DNA from: Tetrahymena thermophila SB210
Taxonomy: Eukaryota > Ciliophora > Oligohymenophorea > Hymenostomatida > Tetrahymenidae
Assembly: GCF_000189635.1 (NCBI RefSeq)
Contig: NW_002476226.1
Location: 62,001-126,000, forward strand
Direction: 5' to 3'
DNA length: 64,000 bases
The notes under the pieces were generated by a model. That model ran no database searches. It saw only the letters and a program-made list of their open reading frames with translations, and was not told where the DNA came from. A program made the translations under genes and the position numbers. Positions 24,301 to 37,840 of the stretch are shown here, piece after piece. Each line of letters begins with the position of its first letter. The first letter of the stretch is position 1.

Positions 24301-27300
24301 ATAGTCGAATAAAGTTAATCCTTTAATGTACCAAATGGAAGTAGTTCTTTTACTGTTACTGCATCTCTTAACGCTGCTTATAAACTATAACTAGCATCTA
24401 TAACATGTTCGATTAACTTATAACCTCTAAATGGAATCACTTTTTAAATTACTCCTTCTCTTCCTAATATTAGCATTGGCAATAATGTGCTACACACTTT
24501 TACCTTATTAGATCCAAAAGGAAATTTAGTAGTACTAAATAAATTCGCATAATATCAGCTGAATTGTAAATTCAGTTTTTCAATAACCGATATAGTGGCA
24601 CAAATATTTTCTCTTGATTCAAATTTTGGTATTAATTCTTTATAATTACCTACAGGAAATGTATAAGTTACTCAATCAAATGATAAAACATCTACCAGTT
24701 ATAATATTAGTGTTGATCAGTGGTCATTTGCACCATTAAAAGTATTTAGCAAATACAATCTATTTGAATACTCAATTAACATTTTAGCTAAAAACACTTA
24801 AAATTTAAATATTCCTGATTACATCTATAACATAGATAACATTAATCTACAAACTTATCCTGAAAAATATAAAATAACATCATCTGGATTTTAGAAGTTT
24901 AATTATCAATTCAATGTCAATATAGAAAATTAAAATTACAATTAGTTTAACCTCTAATTAGTAGTAACTCCAGTTAATCCTTAGCTCAACTAACTTGTTT
25001 AGACAGTCATTATCCCTTTAAACTATAGTTACGTACAACCATCAACAACAAGAAAACCTTAACCATAAATTATGAATCAAATTTTTAATCAAAAAATAAC
25101 TGATGAATAAAATAAGCCGAATCTTACATAAATTAAAAACATAGCTGATCAGGTTTACTTTTATAGAGGAGATTTACCTTCTAATCAAGAAATCTAAACT
25201 AACTTAACCTTTAGTAAGTAGTCTAAATTAGATTAGCAATATTATCTTCCTATTTAATGCGATAGCTAAATAAATTGCAGTGGACATGGAAAATGTAAAC
25301 CAATAAATAACAGTAATTGGTATTCTATGTGTATCTGTAATTAAGGATATAAAGGTAAGAAATTATTAAAACTATATTTTTAAAACCAAATATTAATATT
25401 GAAATCCTGTTCAAAATAATTGTATATATTTTACTTATTTAATACTGATCATTTCTTTATATATAAATCAGGTGAGTAATGTAACTGGACAGATGATAGT
25501 TGGAAATAAGCAAAGAAAACTGTAAAGCAGTATATTAATATAATAAGTGATAGCATTCAAAATCTAGATTAATAGGGAGACAACAAATAAGGTCTTAAGT
25601 AATTAAAAATAAATTTTCTAAGATTAATAAAATATTTACTTTATTATTCAAAGTATTAACTAGATTATAACTTTGTTGCAACTTTGGACAGATCAAAGAG
25701 ATCTAATTAAAAATAGTTCATTTTAAAGTTTAATGAACATTTTTAAAACTAACACTCTTATGAAATTTTAAGTATCTAGCTACAGTTAAAGAATCTAGTA
25801 TATTTTAGATAACTTAATTGATATTGTTAGAGTAGAAGAACTATCAGATTTCTAGAGCAAGCAGTATTTTGAGTAAGTTGTTTAGTAGGTTTAAGCTTTG
25901 AATTTATAAATGATGAATTAAGTAAATTCATCTTCTAATCCAACCATAGTAATTGATAGGTCTAATTACAAGGGCATTGTTATTCACAATAATGCCTTTA
26001 AAAAACTGAATGAAAATTATAATTTAAGTATTCAAAATTCCATCTAATTTTCTATTCCTAAAAATATGGTTAAAAGTAATTAATATCTCGAAATTTTAAT
26101 GAAGCCTATGGATTTGGCTTCCTCTTCTCAGCAAAACTGCACTAACGGATGTAAATATAAAAAAAATTTAATTTCCAATCCAGTTGTTATAACCGTCAAA
26201 GACTTAGCTAGTGGAAATGAAGTAGATGTTAAATCTATTCTTACTGCATCACCAGTAATATTCAATATGACATATGCAATTCCTAGCTTGTATATATCTA
26301 ACACAACTAACCTTACATGTGCTTATTGGGATGAGAAGGAATAAGATTGGTTAACAACTGGAGTTCAGGTTTTAAAAAAATTTTATTAAAATAATGTACT
26401 ACAATCAATTTAATGCTCAACATAACACCTTACTGAGTTTACATTAATTAACAACTAATAATTAAATTAAACTGAACCAGATATTAATCCTAAACCACAA
26501 AATCCTTTTAAATTTGACACTTCATATAAAATGTATGTTCTAATTTATTTGTGCGTTCTGTTCGGAGCATCGCTTATTTTTTATATAATATCATTATTCT
26601 CTAATAGCTATGCAAGTGATCTTAATCTCGGGTAACCTGAATAAAAAAAATTAGATAAGAGTTAAATAGTTTAAGGAATTATTCCAGATTTTATATTTAG
26701 CTCTGATGCTCTAGAAGATGACTTAACTAATGAAGATACTAACGCTCGTTCTAATGCAGAGCTTTCAGATAAATAAAATAATGCAATTTAAAAAAGCAAT
26801 AAATTTTTTACAAATAAACTTTCATAAATTGTTCCTCTTAACTCTAAAACTCTAATATAATAAGAAGAATATCCATAAAACAATAATGTTGTCCTTGAAG
26901 CATATTAGACAAACAACAAAGCAATAGATTAATTTCAAACAATTAACATCTAAGATATTTAGTCTTAAGATAACAACACTATCTCTATTTCATAATAACC
27001 ATAAAAATAACAAAATAACATTAAATTAATAAGTAAAATAGAATACTTGAATGGAATTCCGTCTTCTCCTGAAAACAAGTAAAATGAAAATTAAGGATAA
27101 ATTATACAAAATCAAAATTTTACTAAAGCAACCTAGCCCTAGCATAAATAATACTAAACAATTTAATCTTCTAATTTTCTAAAAGAATTAAATTATCCAA
27201 TTGAATACTAAAGACCACAAAATTAGCTTATCATTAAAAACGAACATACTTTTAATCATTAATATGACGATAAAAATATGGATTATATTTATAATAACAG

Positions 27301-28189
27301 AAGAATCAGGTAAAATATTCCTACAATTATTGAGGAAAGTGCAACTGCTAGCGAGTCTCTCAACTAAAACTCTTTAAAGGGTAAGGTTATCACAAATTAA
27401 AACACTCCCTCGCAGTTAATATAATCAAATGTATAAAGGCTCTCCCAATAAAATTTAGGTTAAAATTAAATGAGAATTTAAGATTTAGAAACAAAATCTA
27501 ATACTAATTCAGGTGAGCCTATTTTAAAGCATTAAAATTAGAGCGAAATTAATTCTAGTTCTCCATCAAATCCTCGTTTTAGTCCTCTGCTCATTGATAA
27601 TCCGCCTCCATTTAATGAATAAAATATTAAACTACAAACTAGCCAATAATATGACATAAAACCTTACTTAACCATTTTTTGTTGGAAATACAATTTCAAA
27701 AGCTGCAGTAGCTCTTAAAGAGTTTTATACTGTGTAACTTTGTTGGGTCTATTTATTTTTAGTTCTTCCTTCTACTTTTAAAATTTTAACTTAATCTAAT
27801 AAACAACCAATTAAGCCTAATACATAGCTGAATAATCATGCATTTTATGGATTACTTTCGAGATAATTAACTGGGCTTTGATTTCTCTAATACACATCAA
27901 GCGCCTTTTTATAAATTTTATATTTTGCAATAATAAATCAAAAAAAATAAATTTTATCCTGAATTTTGCTAACTTCTTGATTTCTTTTGGATTTTTATTT
28001 TTCTCCTCAGCCATGATTTTTTATAAACATAAAAATAAATCGCGTAAATACTTTTTTGAATGGATCGTCACCTTTAGCATATGCTGTATCTTTAATATCA
28101 TTTTAGAATATATCCTAATGAAATTAGTATGCAGGTTTAAACTTACCTTCATCTTTTTAATAATCAAAACAAAAAGACTTGACTCTTGA
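21328..28189 (+). CDS. Large GPS-domain surface receptor, 2029 aa, 6 exons
   Basis: A signal peptide (MKKLIFNISYLICALI) is followed by about 950 residues of furin-like Cys repeats with recurring CxxC and CxxCxxGY units. A beta-rich REJ-like or GAIN-like region follows. An EGF module (NCSGHGKC..CICNQGYKG..C) lies near residues 1112-1145, with its last part split by an intron. A GPS site near 1405-1450 has CAYWDE, a Trp, and CSTQHLTEF, giving the His-Leu/Thr self-cleavage position. A transmembrane helix (about 1477-1500) comes next, then about 370 Gln/Asn-rich cytoplasmic residues and four more helices to the end. This order recalls polycystin-1/REJ or adhesion-type receptors, but no PLAT domain or seven-helix bundle is visible. 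Exons: 21328-21725, 21945-22180, 22503-23160, 23220-25354, 25472-25598, 25654-28189; sum 6090 nt in frame. The 55-nt intron 25599-25653 was chosen because it joins two good frames. Confidence 0.85.
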
Positions 28190-29321
28190 CTAAAAAATAT
28201 TTTGTTATTTATTCTATGTTAATTAACCTTTTCATTATTATTTAATTACATTATTATTAATTCAAAAAATTTATATTTAATTGATGTATTAACTAAATTT
28301 AAATAATTAATTATTACTTTTTCAGTCTTATATTTAAAGTATTTATTAATTTTTAATTAAAAAAACCATTAAATATAAAAATTAGTTTGAGTGATATAAA
28401 AAATATTTATATGACTAACTATAAACGAATATTAATTTTATTTTAATTTACTTTAAAATAACTTATTTATTATTTTATAAATCTCTCAATAATTTTAAGC
28501 TTAATTCTTTTGACTTATAATTAAATAATAATTTAGTATATTCCTATAAAAAATATTTCTAAAATTCATTTAATCATTCAAAATTAATTTTAAATGTATT
28601 TAAGAGAATAGTAGTATAACGAACGTGTTAATTTGTTAAATATAGGCATTTAACAACATTAAGCAATCAATATTTATTAAAAAAATTTACCGTATATAAT
28701 TGGGTAATTTGTTGTCAAACTATAATAAGGAGTTTACAAAAATATAAAATATATTTAAATATTACAATATATTCCCATTGGAAAAATAACTGCAAATATT
28801 TATTTTTGTAAATAATTCTTAATTTAACATAAAATATCTATCTGTAACTAAATTTTCATAAAAGCAAACTTCAAAAGTATACAGTTCTATTTATTTTATA
28901 AATCCTAAACTGATTTGGTTTTACTTAAATGAAATATATTGTAAACACTGTATTAATTTATTGATTTTTAGCTTATTATATTTATTACTATTGATGCCAT
29001 TTTGAATAATATAAAAGTTAATATTTTATCTTAAATTTAACTATTTTTACTTAATAAAATATTTAATATACCAAAGCTTAAAAATAATTTTTTATTTGAT
29101 AGAATTAAGAAAATTAAGTCATCTTCCTATTAAGCTATTAAGCGAAAGAAAATATTTATTTAAAAATTTAGTGATTTACTAAATACCGTCATAATTAACC
29201 TAATTATTAAAAAATCTACTGCTTGCTGATGATATAATATTCAGAAAAAAAGATATATCAGTGGTTTTTATTTGCTGAATTCATAAAAAATTAATTATTT
29301 GTATTTAATTAATTATTATTC
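28190..29321. other. Intergenic, nothing recognised
   Basis: AT-rich spacer between two plus-strand genes. No open frame with coding texture on either strand. Confidence 0.5.
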
Positions 29322-30324
29322 ATGTCAAATACTCCTTCGTAATGTGCACCAATCTATTCTATTCATGAGCATAAGGATGTGATTAGGTCAGTAGTTAAAA
29401 TGGAACAGGGCTACTTCTTGACTTGCTCTCACGATGGAAGCATTAAACTCTGGAATATTAATAATATTTCAAAAACTATAAAAAATTTAAGGATAAATAA
29501 TGATTTTGTTATAAATGCTCTTAGAATTGGAAATACTAAATTAATTCTTTCAGTTCACCCTCGAGGTGTTGTTTGCATATGGAGTTTAAATAAAGGTATT
29601 TGTCTTAAGAGAATTTAAGTTTGTGAAAAGGAAATATATTGTGCTATTAATATTTCTGATTTAAACCTAATAGCTTTTGGAACAAGCTCAGGTAAAGTGT
29701 TCTTATATAACATTTTTACTTCTACTTGCAATCTACAAATTTAAGAAGAAAACTCTATTTCAAGCATTTATTATTCGAATTACTAACTATTTGTAGCAAC
29801 AAGAGATAAAGAGATTAATATATACTTAATAGAGAAGGAATGTAGCTTCAGCGAGGAGTAGCAAATATAATTAAAGTAAAGTAGAATCTAAATAAAACTA
29901 TAATATATTTGCTCTTGCATGACTTAAATAGATCCTAAAACTCTGATAGTTGGAACAACTGAAGGCTTAATTTACATTTATAGATATGAAAAAAATTAAT
30001 TTTAAGTTATCAAAGAATTTTACGCTCATAGGTAAACTGTGATCAATCTGAAACTTTTAGAAAACGGTAATTTAATATGTTTTTTTATTTTATAAAATAT
30101 TAATTTTTACCCCAATAGAGCTTTATTCTACAGGTTACGATGGATGCATTATTAAATGGGATTTAATTGTCTTTGAAAAATAAGTTAGATACTTTGGGCA
30201 TAGATATGCAGTCTATGCTATTAATATTATTAAAGATTATTTAATAACTGCAGGAGCTGACAAACAAATTTTGATTTGGAATAAAAACGAATCATTAACA
30301 AATCCATCTCAAATTTAAAAATGA
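29322..30324 (+). CDS. WD40-repeat protein, 316 aa
   Basis: The repeats are visible by their ends. They include HKDVIRSVVKMEQGYFLTCS with DGSIKLWN, GVVCIWSLNKG, KVFLYNI, then GYDGCIIKWDL and GADKQILIWNK at the C-terminus, fitting six to seven blades and therefore a complete small propeller with little else. Exons 29322-30066 and 30119-30324, joined across a 52-nt GT..AG intron, give 317 codons with TGA. There is no signal peptide or extra domain, so a cytosolic scaffold role is likely. The exact orthologue cannot be told from the repeats alone. Confidence 0.87.
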
Positions 30325-31590
30325 AAATTAAAAAGTAAAAAACTGATTGATTGGAGAGTTTTTGAAAAAAAATAAAATAATGATTAAATGGTTAATAAAC
30401 TAAAAACAAACAAATAAATTAATTAATTGATATTCAAAAAATTAAATCAATTTTATAAAAAAAATATTAAACATTTGAATTTAAACTTTTTGTGCAATAA
30501 ATTAAAATAATAAATATTGTTTAAACATTTAAAAAAAAAAATAACTAAAGAAAATTTCATATCATTTTTTTTAATTTCTTTTAAAATAAATAATTGAATT
30601 GTATTTTTTCTATCTATAATTAAGTATTACTTAATCTTGTTTTTTAATAAAATATTATATTAAGCCTGTTTGTGAGTGGTTTTAGTATTGCATCTCGAAT
30701 ATTTTGAGAGAAATAATTGATAAAATGAACAAATCAAAATCAAATATTCACAAAATTTATTTATATATATAAAATATACCATTTTTTAGTGTCTTATTCA
30801 GTGTTAGGTAAAAATGGTAATATAAAATTCAATAGTAGTTTTTATTTAATTATTTTAAGTATGAGATAATTATTTATATTTAACTTTTTAATAAAATTTT
30901 ATGAGAATAAAAGTTTTAGATAATAAAAAAAATTTTAATTTTTAAAAGATTTATTAAAAAAAATAATTTCTTAATTATAAAATTAAAATTATAATATTAA
31001 CTCCTAAATGTTATTTAATAAATTATGTATTTATACAATAAATAAAATTATTAATTTAATAGTATAAAAAATTTAGGATAATTTAATCATAATATTATTG
31101 ATTAAAATAATAAATATTTGAATCAAACTCTCTACCAAAAATAAAGATTTGTATTTTATTAATTACATCTTGATTTATTTTATTGGTACTTTTGTTAGTT
31201 TTTATATGGTAAGCAACTTATCTTTTATTCATTATTTATAAAAAAGTCTAGAAATATTCTTTGAAAATTAAATTTCTTTAGAAGTTCTCTATTTTTTCTT
31301 ATTTGAAGTGCAAACAGAAATTAGTGTGTGAATATTTCTTTTTTACAAGAAAATCAAGAAATGTGAAAGATTTTAAAATCACTCTTGCACCAAAAATTCT
31401 TTTATAAATTTCATAAATAATTTGTAAAAGATTTTTTTCTGTGATAAATTTTGATTGGTTTGATACCGAGAGTTTTATAATGAATTTACAGAGAACTATC
31501 TTTAATTACTTAAGCTTATATCCCCAAAAATAAACTAAAAGAAAAATAATAAAAAAGAAATAAAAAACAAACTTATTTTATTACAATTAA
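30325..31590. other. Intergenic, nothing recognised
   Basis: AT-rich. The last 90 nt before the next ATG are A-rich and presumably the leader. No gene-like frame. Confidence 0.5.
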
Positions 31591-33014
31591 ATGAAATCAT
31601 AAATTACTTTTGCTATAGTATTTTTACTATTCGCAAGTTCTGTTTATTCTAGAAATGCTACTTGCAATAAAGCAGTTGACTAATATGCTCCAAACAATAC
31701 TTTCTTAACAGGTTACTTGAATCCTGGATTCGATGATCCCATCACTGGCTTAGGATTTGTATTTTACTCTAAGATAAATGCAACTACTATTGAAGAAATT
31801 GCATAAGCTCCTACACTTATATGGCTTAATGGTAATACTTCATATATATATGTGTTTCTTTTTCTTACTTAAATTTAATTTATAAAATATTAGGTGGTCC
31901 TGGATCAAGCAGTATGGAGGGTGCTTATTTTGAAAATGGTCCTTATAGAGTCTTGAGTGAGAATGGTACTTAAGTTATCAGAACTAACCCAGACGCTTGG
32001 ACTAATAAGTACAATGTCTTATATATTGATTAACCTATTGCTGTTGGTTTTTCTCGTTCTGAAAAAGATTCTAATCTACCTCACAACGAAACTATTGTTG
32101 GTTAATAGTTCTATAGAGCTCTTTTATCTTTCTACACAGGTTCTGGTTGTTATAACAATCCCATACTTCACTAATCTCCCTTATTCATTACAGGTGAAAG
32201 CTATGGAGGAAAATATATTCCTAATATTGCTGCTGAAATTATAAGATAAAATTAAATTGCTGCTGCTTCTGGTTAATTAGTAATCCCCCTTAAAGGTGTC
32301 TCTATCGGTGATCCTTTAATTGACCCCTAACATTAACTTTATTAACTAGGAGATTACGGAGTACAAAATGGTCTTATTTCTGATAAAACTAAAATACGTC
32401 TTTAATCTATTTTAAATAAGATGCATACCTATTTCAAGGCTAATGACTATTAAAAAGCTTCTAACACATACGACGAAGCTATCAGCTTTTTCATGTAAAA
32501 CTCTATCAACAAATTATAAAACGTCTATAATTATAAAATTGGTCCTTACCCTGATGATTTTGTAGGAGATCACTGCGAAAATTATATTAAACAATTTGGC
32601 TTTGATACAAGTTTTAAATATGATAGTACTAGTTTTAAAATTTCTAATTCTTTATCTTTAGACTGTTTTACTCCTAATGGTATCCCTGCTCTCTAATATA
32701 TACTTGCTAATAACTTACCAGTAATTATTTACAATGGTGATAACGATATCTTAATTAACACACCTGGTGTAACCACTTTCATCAATGGTTTCTCTTGGGA
32801 AGGTTAATAAGTATTTTCTAAATTACCTATGGTAAATATCACAAATAACAATCAAACAGTCGCTACATATAAAAGCTACTTAAACTTACATTTTGCCACT
32901 ATTTTAGATGCTGGTCATTTGGTTCCTTATGACTAACCTGAGAGCATGAATATCATCCTTGACAACTTCATCGAAAAAACTCTTAGCTAATAAACTTAAC
33001 TCAGATAAGATTGA
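31591..33014 (+). CDS. Serine carboxypeptidase (peptidase S10), 453 aa
   Basis: Secretory or lysosomal exopeptidase that removes C-terminal residues. A signal peptide (ITFAIVFLLFASSVYS) is followed by the S10 landmarks. These are the oxyanion-hole segment WLNGGPGSSS, YIDQPIAVGFS, the nucleophile motif TGESYGGKYIPNIA (Ser about 183), the Asp region YNGDNDILINTPG (about 363-365) and the His region DAGHLVPYDQP (about 422). The triad is therefore intact. Length is normal for the family. Exons 31591-31831 and 31894-33014 with a 62-nt intron that splits a Gly codon in the GGPG motif; sum 454 codons with TGA. Ciliates carry many digestive-vacuole carboxypeptidases of this class, so a phagosomal role is inferred. 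Confidence 0.95.
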
Positions 33015-33845
33015 ATAATTAATTTAGAATCCTTAAATAAAAAAATATTAAACTTAATTAGTAAATTATTTATTGTATGATTTAATTGTATTAAAGTTAT
33101 CCAATTCTATAATATAAAAAATTTATAATTAAATACTTACAATAAAAAGGTTTTTTAGTAAACTATTTTTAATCACTTAAAATATAAAATATATTTTTTG
33201 TAACATTTTGTTAATATGAATTTATTATTTTTATTTTTTTGAATATGTTTTACTGTTCATCCAAATTTTTCACCCTATTTTTGGATTTTTATTCAAAATA
33301 ATTAGTTTATTCTAAATTTTGAAAAATAAAAATAAATGTAAACAGTTTATAAATATTCTTGTTAAACTACAAAAATATTAAAAATCGATAATATTATAAA
33401 AGCAATTTAACCTATTAAAAATAATAAACTTAAATTTACTGCAACTTTAAAACTCTTTATAAATTGAATTTTTAAAAGTAAACTTTTTAAGAGTCTATAT
33501 AAAATCTCATTTGAGTATTATAATAAAGAAAAATCAACTTTAATAAGACGTAATTTTTTAAATTATAATTTACTTTTAAAAAACAAAATAAATATTTTAA
33601 TTTAAAAAAATAATGGCTTTAACAAAAAAAATCAATTTAAAAAGTAATTAAAAAGTATATCTATTATAAATTTAGTTATGTTTTAGAAAATATTAGAAAT
33701 TTAAAGAAAAATCTTACTAACAATTAATTTACCCCAAATAATTTGATTTAAAGTGCTTTTAAAGATATAAATTTTAATCAACGAAAAACTTAGTAGTATC
33801 AAACAAATAAGGAGAAGAATAATTAATTATTTATTAGGTTTAGAA
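33015..33845. other. Intergenic, nothing recognised
   Basis: AT-rich spacer between two plus-strand genes; no gene-like frame or repeat array. Confidence 0.5.
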
Positions 33846-34702
33846 ATGGCATAAAAGATTGAAAAAGCAGCTGCCTCTTTAATTAGTAACACAGTTAAAA
33901 CTTTTGGATTAACTGATATCATAAAGCATAAAAAAATTCCTTATAAAAATATTTATGAGTTAGCCTCTTAATATCCTGGAACAGGTATAAATTAAATAAT
34001 CAAATTAATAAATCATATATCATCCATTTTATATAAAAATAAATGTCTCTTTTTAAAAGAAGCTTAATTACGATTAAATAAAATAAAGTTAAATTAATTG
34101 GTTAATTTAAAACAATTTTTTAAATAGGTATTGGCTTCAAATTCTGGAGAAAAACATGGCCCTCAAATAGTTTCTATGTTTTATAAGATATTGATTTAAA
34201 GGTAAATTATTTTTTTTAAATGATAGGAAGTATCACTTAAGCTTAAATGAAATATATTTCTATTACTATGAAAATAAATAAATAAATTCTTAGAATTCCT
34301 AATAAAGGATATAAAATTGAATGCTAATTCATATAAATAGATTTATTAATAATTTTAGAAAGTTTTTTAAAATAGAAGCAAAATATGAAAAAATTTATTT
34401 TATAAATCATAAAAAATTTATTTCTCTCTCTTTCCTTTGATTGTATAAAATTTTTAATTAAATCATTAAAGGGCACAAGACACGGTAACGCTTATGGCAT
34501 ATTATATTGGAAAGGAATTCAACAAAGCAATACTCCTGTTAGAATTAGAAACGGTAATAAAAGAGGAGTATGGAGATATGACATTAATAATACTAGTGTT
34601 GTTCTCGATAATGGATTAACTTATAATGCTAGCGATCTCAGTGCTTACAAAAAGCATGTTTAAAAGTCAGGTTAAGAATCTGAAAAAAATGAAGCTGAGT
34701 GA
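33846..34702 (+). CDS. MRPS34: Mitochondrial ribosomal protein mS34, 147 aa
   Basis: The segment LASQYPGTGIGFKFWRKTW, then FYVLQDIDL and GTRHGNAYGILYWKG, follows the mS34 pattern (bottleneck 'LPGFGVGR' region, then 'DHGKAWGILTFKG' in animals). mS34 is a small-subunit mitoribosomal protein without a bacterial counterpart. Exons 33846-33984, 34128-34201, 34472-34702; sum 444 nt in frame, introns 143 and 270 nt. The N-terminus (AQKIEKAAASLISNTV) is an amphipathic, basic helix compatible with mitochondrial targeting. The C-terminal tail is charged and family-variable. Confidence 0.82.
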
Positions 34703-35191
34703 TATAATAAATAAATTAGTTATTTAAAACATGTTACATAAATTTGTTTATTAGTTAGTATTCTAAGTATGATCAACTTATATTTTAAAACTATAAGAGG
34801 AAACAATAAAATTGTCATTTTATTCTTATAAATTTATTAAATATAATTCTCAGTTTAAATAAGGGGAATTTTGTGTTTAATCATTAATAAATAATACTTA
34901 AAAATAACTAAAAAAAGTATTGCATTAAGTAGAAATATAGAATTCCATATTTTATTTCAAAATTCGATAAATCGTTTTTTTAAACATTCATTTGTCTATT
35001 GATAAAATTTGATATTAAATATTTTTTTTGTTGGTTTTTGCTATTTTTTTTTATAAAATATAAAGGAAAATATTCAAAAAAATTCCAAGTTTTAAGTGTT
35101 TTTTTAGGATAATTTTAATTAAATTTAGAAATCCGCAATCAACTGAAAATAAACAAACAAATAAATAAAAATAAATTGAATCATATAAAAT
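34703..35191. other. Intergenic, nothing recognised
   Basis: AT-rich spacer between two plus-strand genes, ending in an A-rich leader. Confidence 0.5.
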
Positions 35192-36631
35192 ATGGAATAA
35201 AGTCAACATAAATTTATGAAAAACTAATAGTAAGATTCAGCTGATTGGAAGATGAAAATTGATCAAACAAAAATAACTTTAAATCAATATTCATCTTAAC
35301 TTGAAATTTAATAGGTAGAACAGTTTGATTCACATAAAAAATCAAATAATTGGGAAGCATTTTTAAATTTCATGAGTAGTATGATAGGAACAGGAGTGCT
35401 TGCTATTCCATTTGCTATGTACTAAAGTGGATACGTTCTTGGAACAATTATAATAATTGGTCTTGGTTACTTCTCATTCAAATAAATATCATGTTTATTA
35501 GAAATAGTTGACCATAGATTAGAGAGAATCAAAATAAAATCTAATAATGACTTATTATAAGTTTAAAAGGCAGAAAATATTAACTACTAAGAATTAATTT
35601 TTGATATTCTTGGATAAAAAAGTATGCTATTTGGAGAATTTTGTCTGGTTCTGTACTAAGTTGGTGCTTGCATAAGCTATATAATATTTTTCAGTTAGTT
35701 TTTAAATGAGGTTGCAAGTTATAGTGGGTTTGAAATTCATTAATTTTTAAGCGTGCTTATTACTCTTCTGATACTCATTCCATTTTAATTTATTGATAAT
35801 ATTCATTATTTTTCTAATTTAGGGTTATACTGCTTACTCAGTTTTTTCTTTTGTGCTATTTTGATGTTTTATGATGCTTTTTTTATTCTTAAAAATCCAG
35901 CCTCAACTATATATTATGATAAATGGTATTCTTTTGGAGAATCTGGTAATTTAATAGGTGTCGCTACTTATGCTTTTGAAGGAGTGGGACTTGTATTTCA
36001 TATTAAAAATTCAATGAAAAAAAGAAATGATTTTAACAAAATCCTATCTTATACAATGTTAATATGTGCTATTACTTACATAGTTTTTGGGGTAGTTGGA
36101 GTATTAGCTTATGGACCAAAGCTTAATTAAATTGTTTTGATGAACATACCATATGATGGATGGGTATCATTATTCTGCAAAGTAGGCTATGCATTAGGAA
36201 AACTTTTATGTATACCTTTGTGCCTTTTTCCTTGTTATGAAATTATTTTAAAATACGTATGTCTCTGTATGGAAAAAAATATTTCATAGTAATAGTTAGA
36301 GGAGTTAGAATAAGAATCAAGTTAGAACACTAAATTTAAATAAATATCCTCTCACTATATATACAGAATAGTTCTTTTAATAATTATGACCTTAATTGCT
36401 TTATTTATACCATAGTTTTCTTATTTTCTTAGTTTTATAGGTGGAATTTCTGGCTTAGCAATATAATTTGTCATCCCTTCTGTACTATATTATGAATATT
36501 TTTTTAATTAGTAAAACTGTTAAGGCAATAATAAATCATTCTATACAAAAGTATATCACATTTCAATGGCAATTTCTGGAGTCTTTCTTTTTGTTTTTGT
36601 AACATACGGTTCAATTATCAAATTACTTTGA
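35192..36631 (+). CDS. AAAP-family amino acid transporter, 479 aa
   Basis: Single table 6 frame of 480 codons. After a polar N-terminus of about 60 residues comes the family's first helix signature NFMSSMIGTGVLAIPFAMYQ, with the GTGxLAxP unwound stretch. About ten further helices follow, among them GEFCLVLYQVGACISYIIFF, GVATYAFEGVGLVFHIKNSM (the helix-6 'AFEG' motif of SLC32/36/38-type carriers), YIVFGVVGVLAYG and FLSFIGGISGLAIQFVIPSV. About 11 helices in total fits the family. Such proteins move amino acids with protons or sodium across plasma or lysosomal membranes; the substrate cannot be predicted. A long TA repeat lies downstream. Confidence 0.92.
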
Positions 36632-36775
36632 GATATTGAAAGGTTTGTTTACATATTTCAAATTCATGTTCTAAGTATTTTTATAAATTATAAAAAATTT
36701 AAGGTAAAATATAAATTATTCATGTTTACTATACAAATAAATGTAATTATAATTTTCTATTTGATGTATGTTTGT

Positions 36776-36813
<38 letters not shown>

Positions 36814-37840
36814 AATATAGAACTAATTAATTTAAAAATAGAAGCAATTAATTATAAATATTTACATAAAAATATATGACTGATTGATTGATTAAATCAT
36901 ATACTTACTTCTTGAAAACTCTTAAATATTTTCAAGTAAAAAATATTTATATAAAAAGATAAAATTATCATGAATTAAAAGTAATATTTCTTTTTAAATT
37001 AGATAATAAAATTGGGTAATCTTTTTATAAACATGTAAAAATTAGTATTTTAATTAAAATGTCAAAAAATGTATTTTTCAGCTTAACAATTTGGTAAAAT
37101 TTGTATAATTAAAATGAAACAAGCGAAAGAACAATCACAAATATAATCAAACATTTTTTAATAATTAATTTACTGGATTAAATTTTCAAAAAAAGATTTA
37201 TTATTTTTTTTAATTAGCCAATATTTTCCAAATTTTTATATACCTTTGAGTAAATAAATTGAGCTCAAAATACTATGCTAAAGTATCAATCAAGTAAAAA
37301 AAATTTCAATACTTTTATCGAATCAATGCTATTTTAGAAAATAAGAATCATTTTCTGATAAAGAAAATTAATTTTAAATCAAGAATTGTGTTTGTTACTC
37401 TTATTTTTACTGATTAATTCTCAAATTTAACAATAAACAAAATTTATCAAAACACAAGATTTACACTGGTCTCCTTTAATTTTATAAAATATGCTTATTG
37501 ATCAGTAAGGCGGATGGGATTCTGATCTATCTGATTTATTATGACAGATTTAAAAAATATAATAGCAGTTTTCATTAACTAAGTGAGATTCTTCATTTTC
37601 TAGTATTAATGGATGTATTTTCAAAAAAACTTCATAATTTTTGGCATTAAAAAGAATATGTTTATTTAACAAGATTGTTAAGTTAATGAAAAAAAAAAAA
37701 GATTAATAGATAATTAGATCTTAAATTGTTCCAGATAAGCTAACAAATAAACAAACAAACATTAATTTTTTAGTTTACTCTCTAATTAAAATTGTTAAAA
37801 TGAATGATTGATTTTTTAGGATTAAAATTTTTGACATTTA
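36632..37840. other. Convergent intergenic spacer
   Basis: Holds the 3' ends of the transporter (plus) and WDR70 (minus) genes, with a TA microsatellite at 36782-36806. No gene-like frame. Confidence 0.5.
36782..36806. repeat. (TA)12 microsatellite
   Basis: Perfect alternating TA for 25 nt, about 150 nt after the transporter stop. Confidence 0.97.

Noticed and set aside
25654..25860. Apparent frameshift and in-frame TGA (about 25834) inside the receptor gene.
   Set aside because: A 55-nt GT..AG intron at 25599-25653 joins the two good frames and makes the total length divisible by three, so the gene is not broken.
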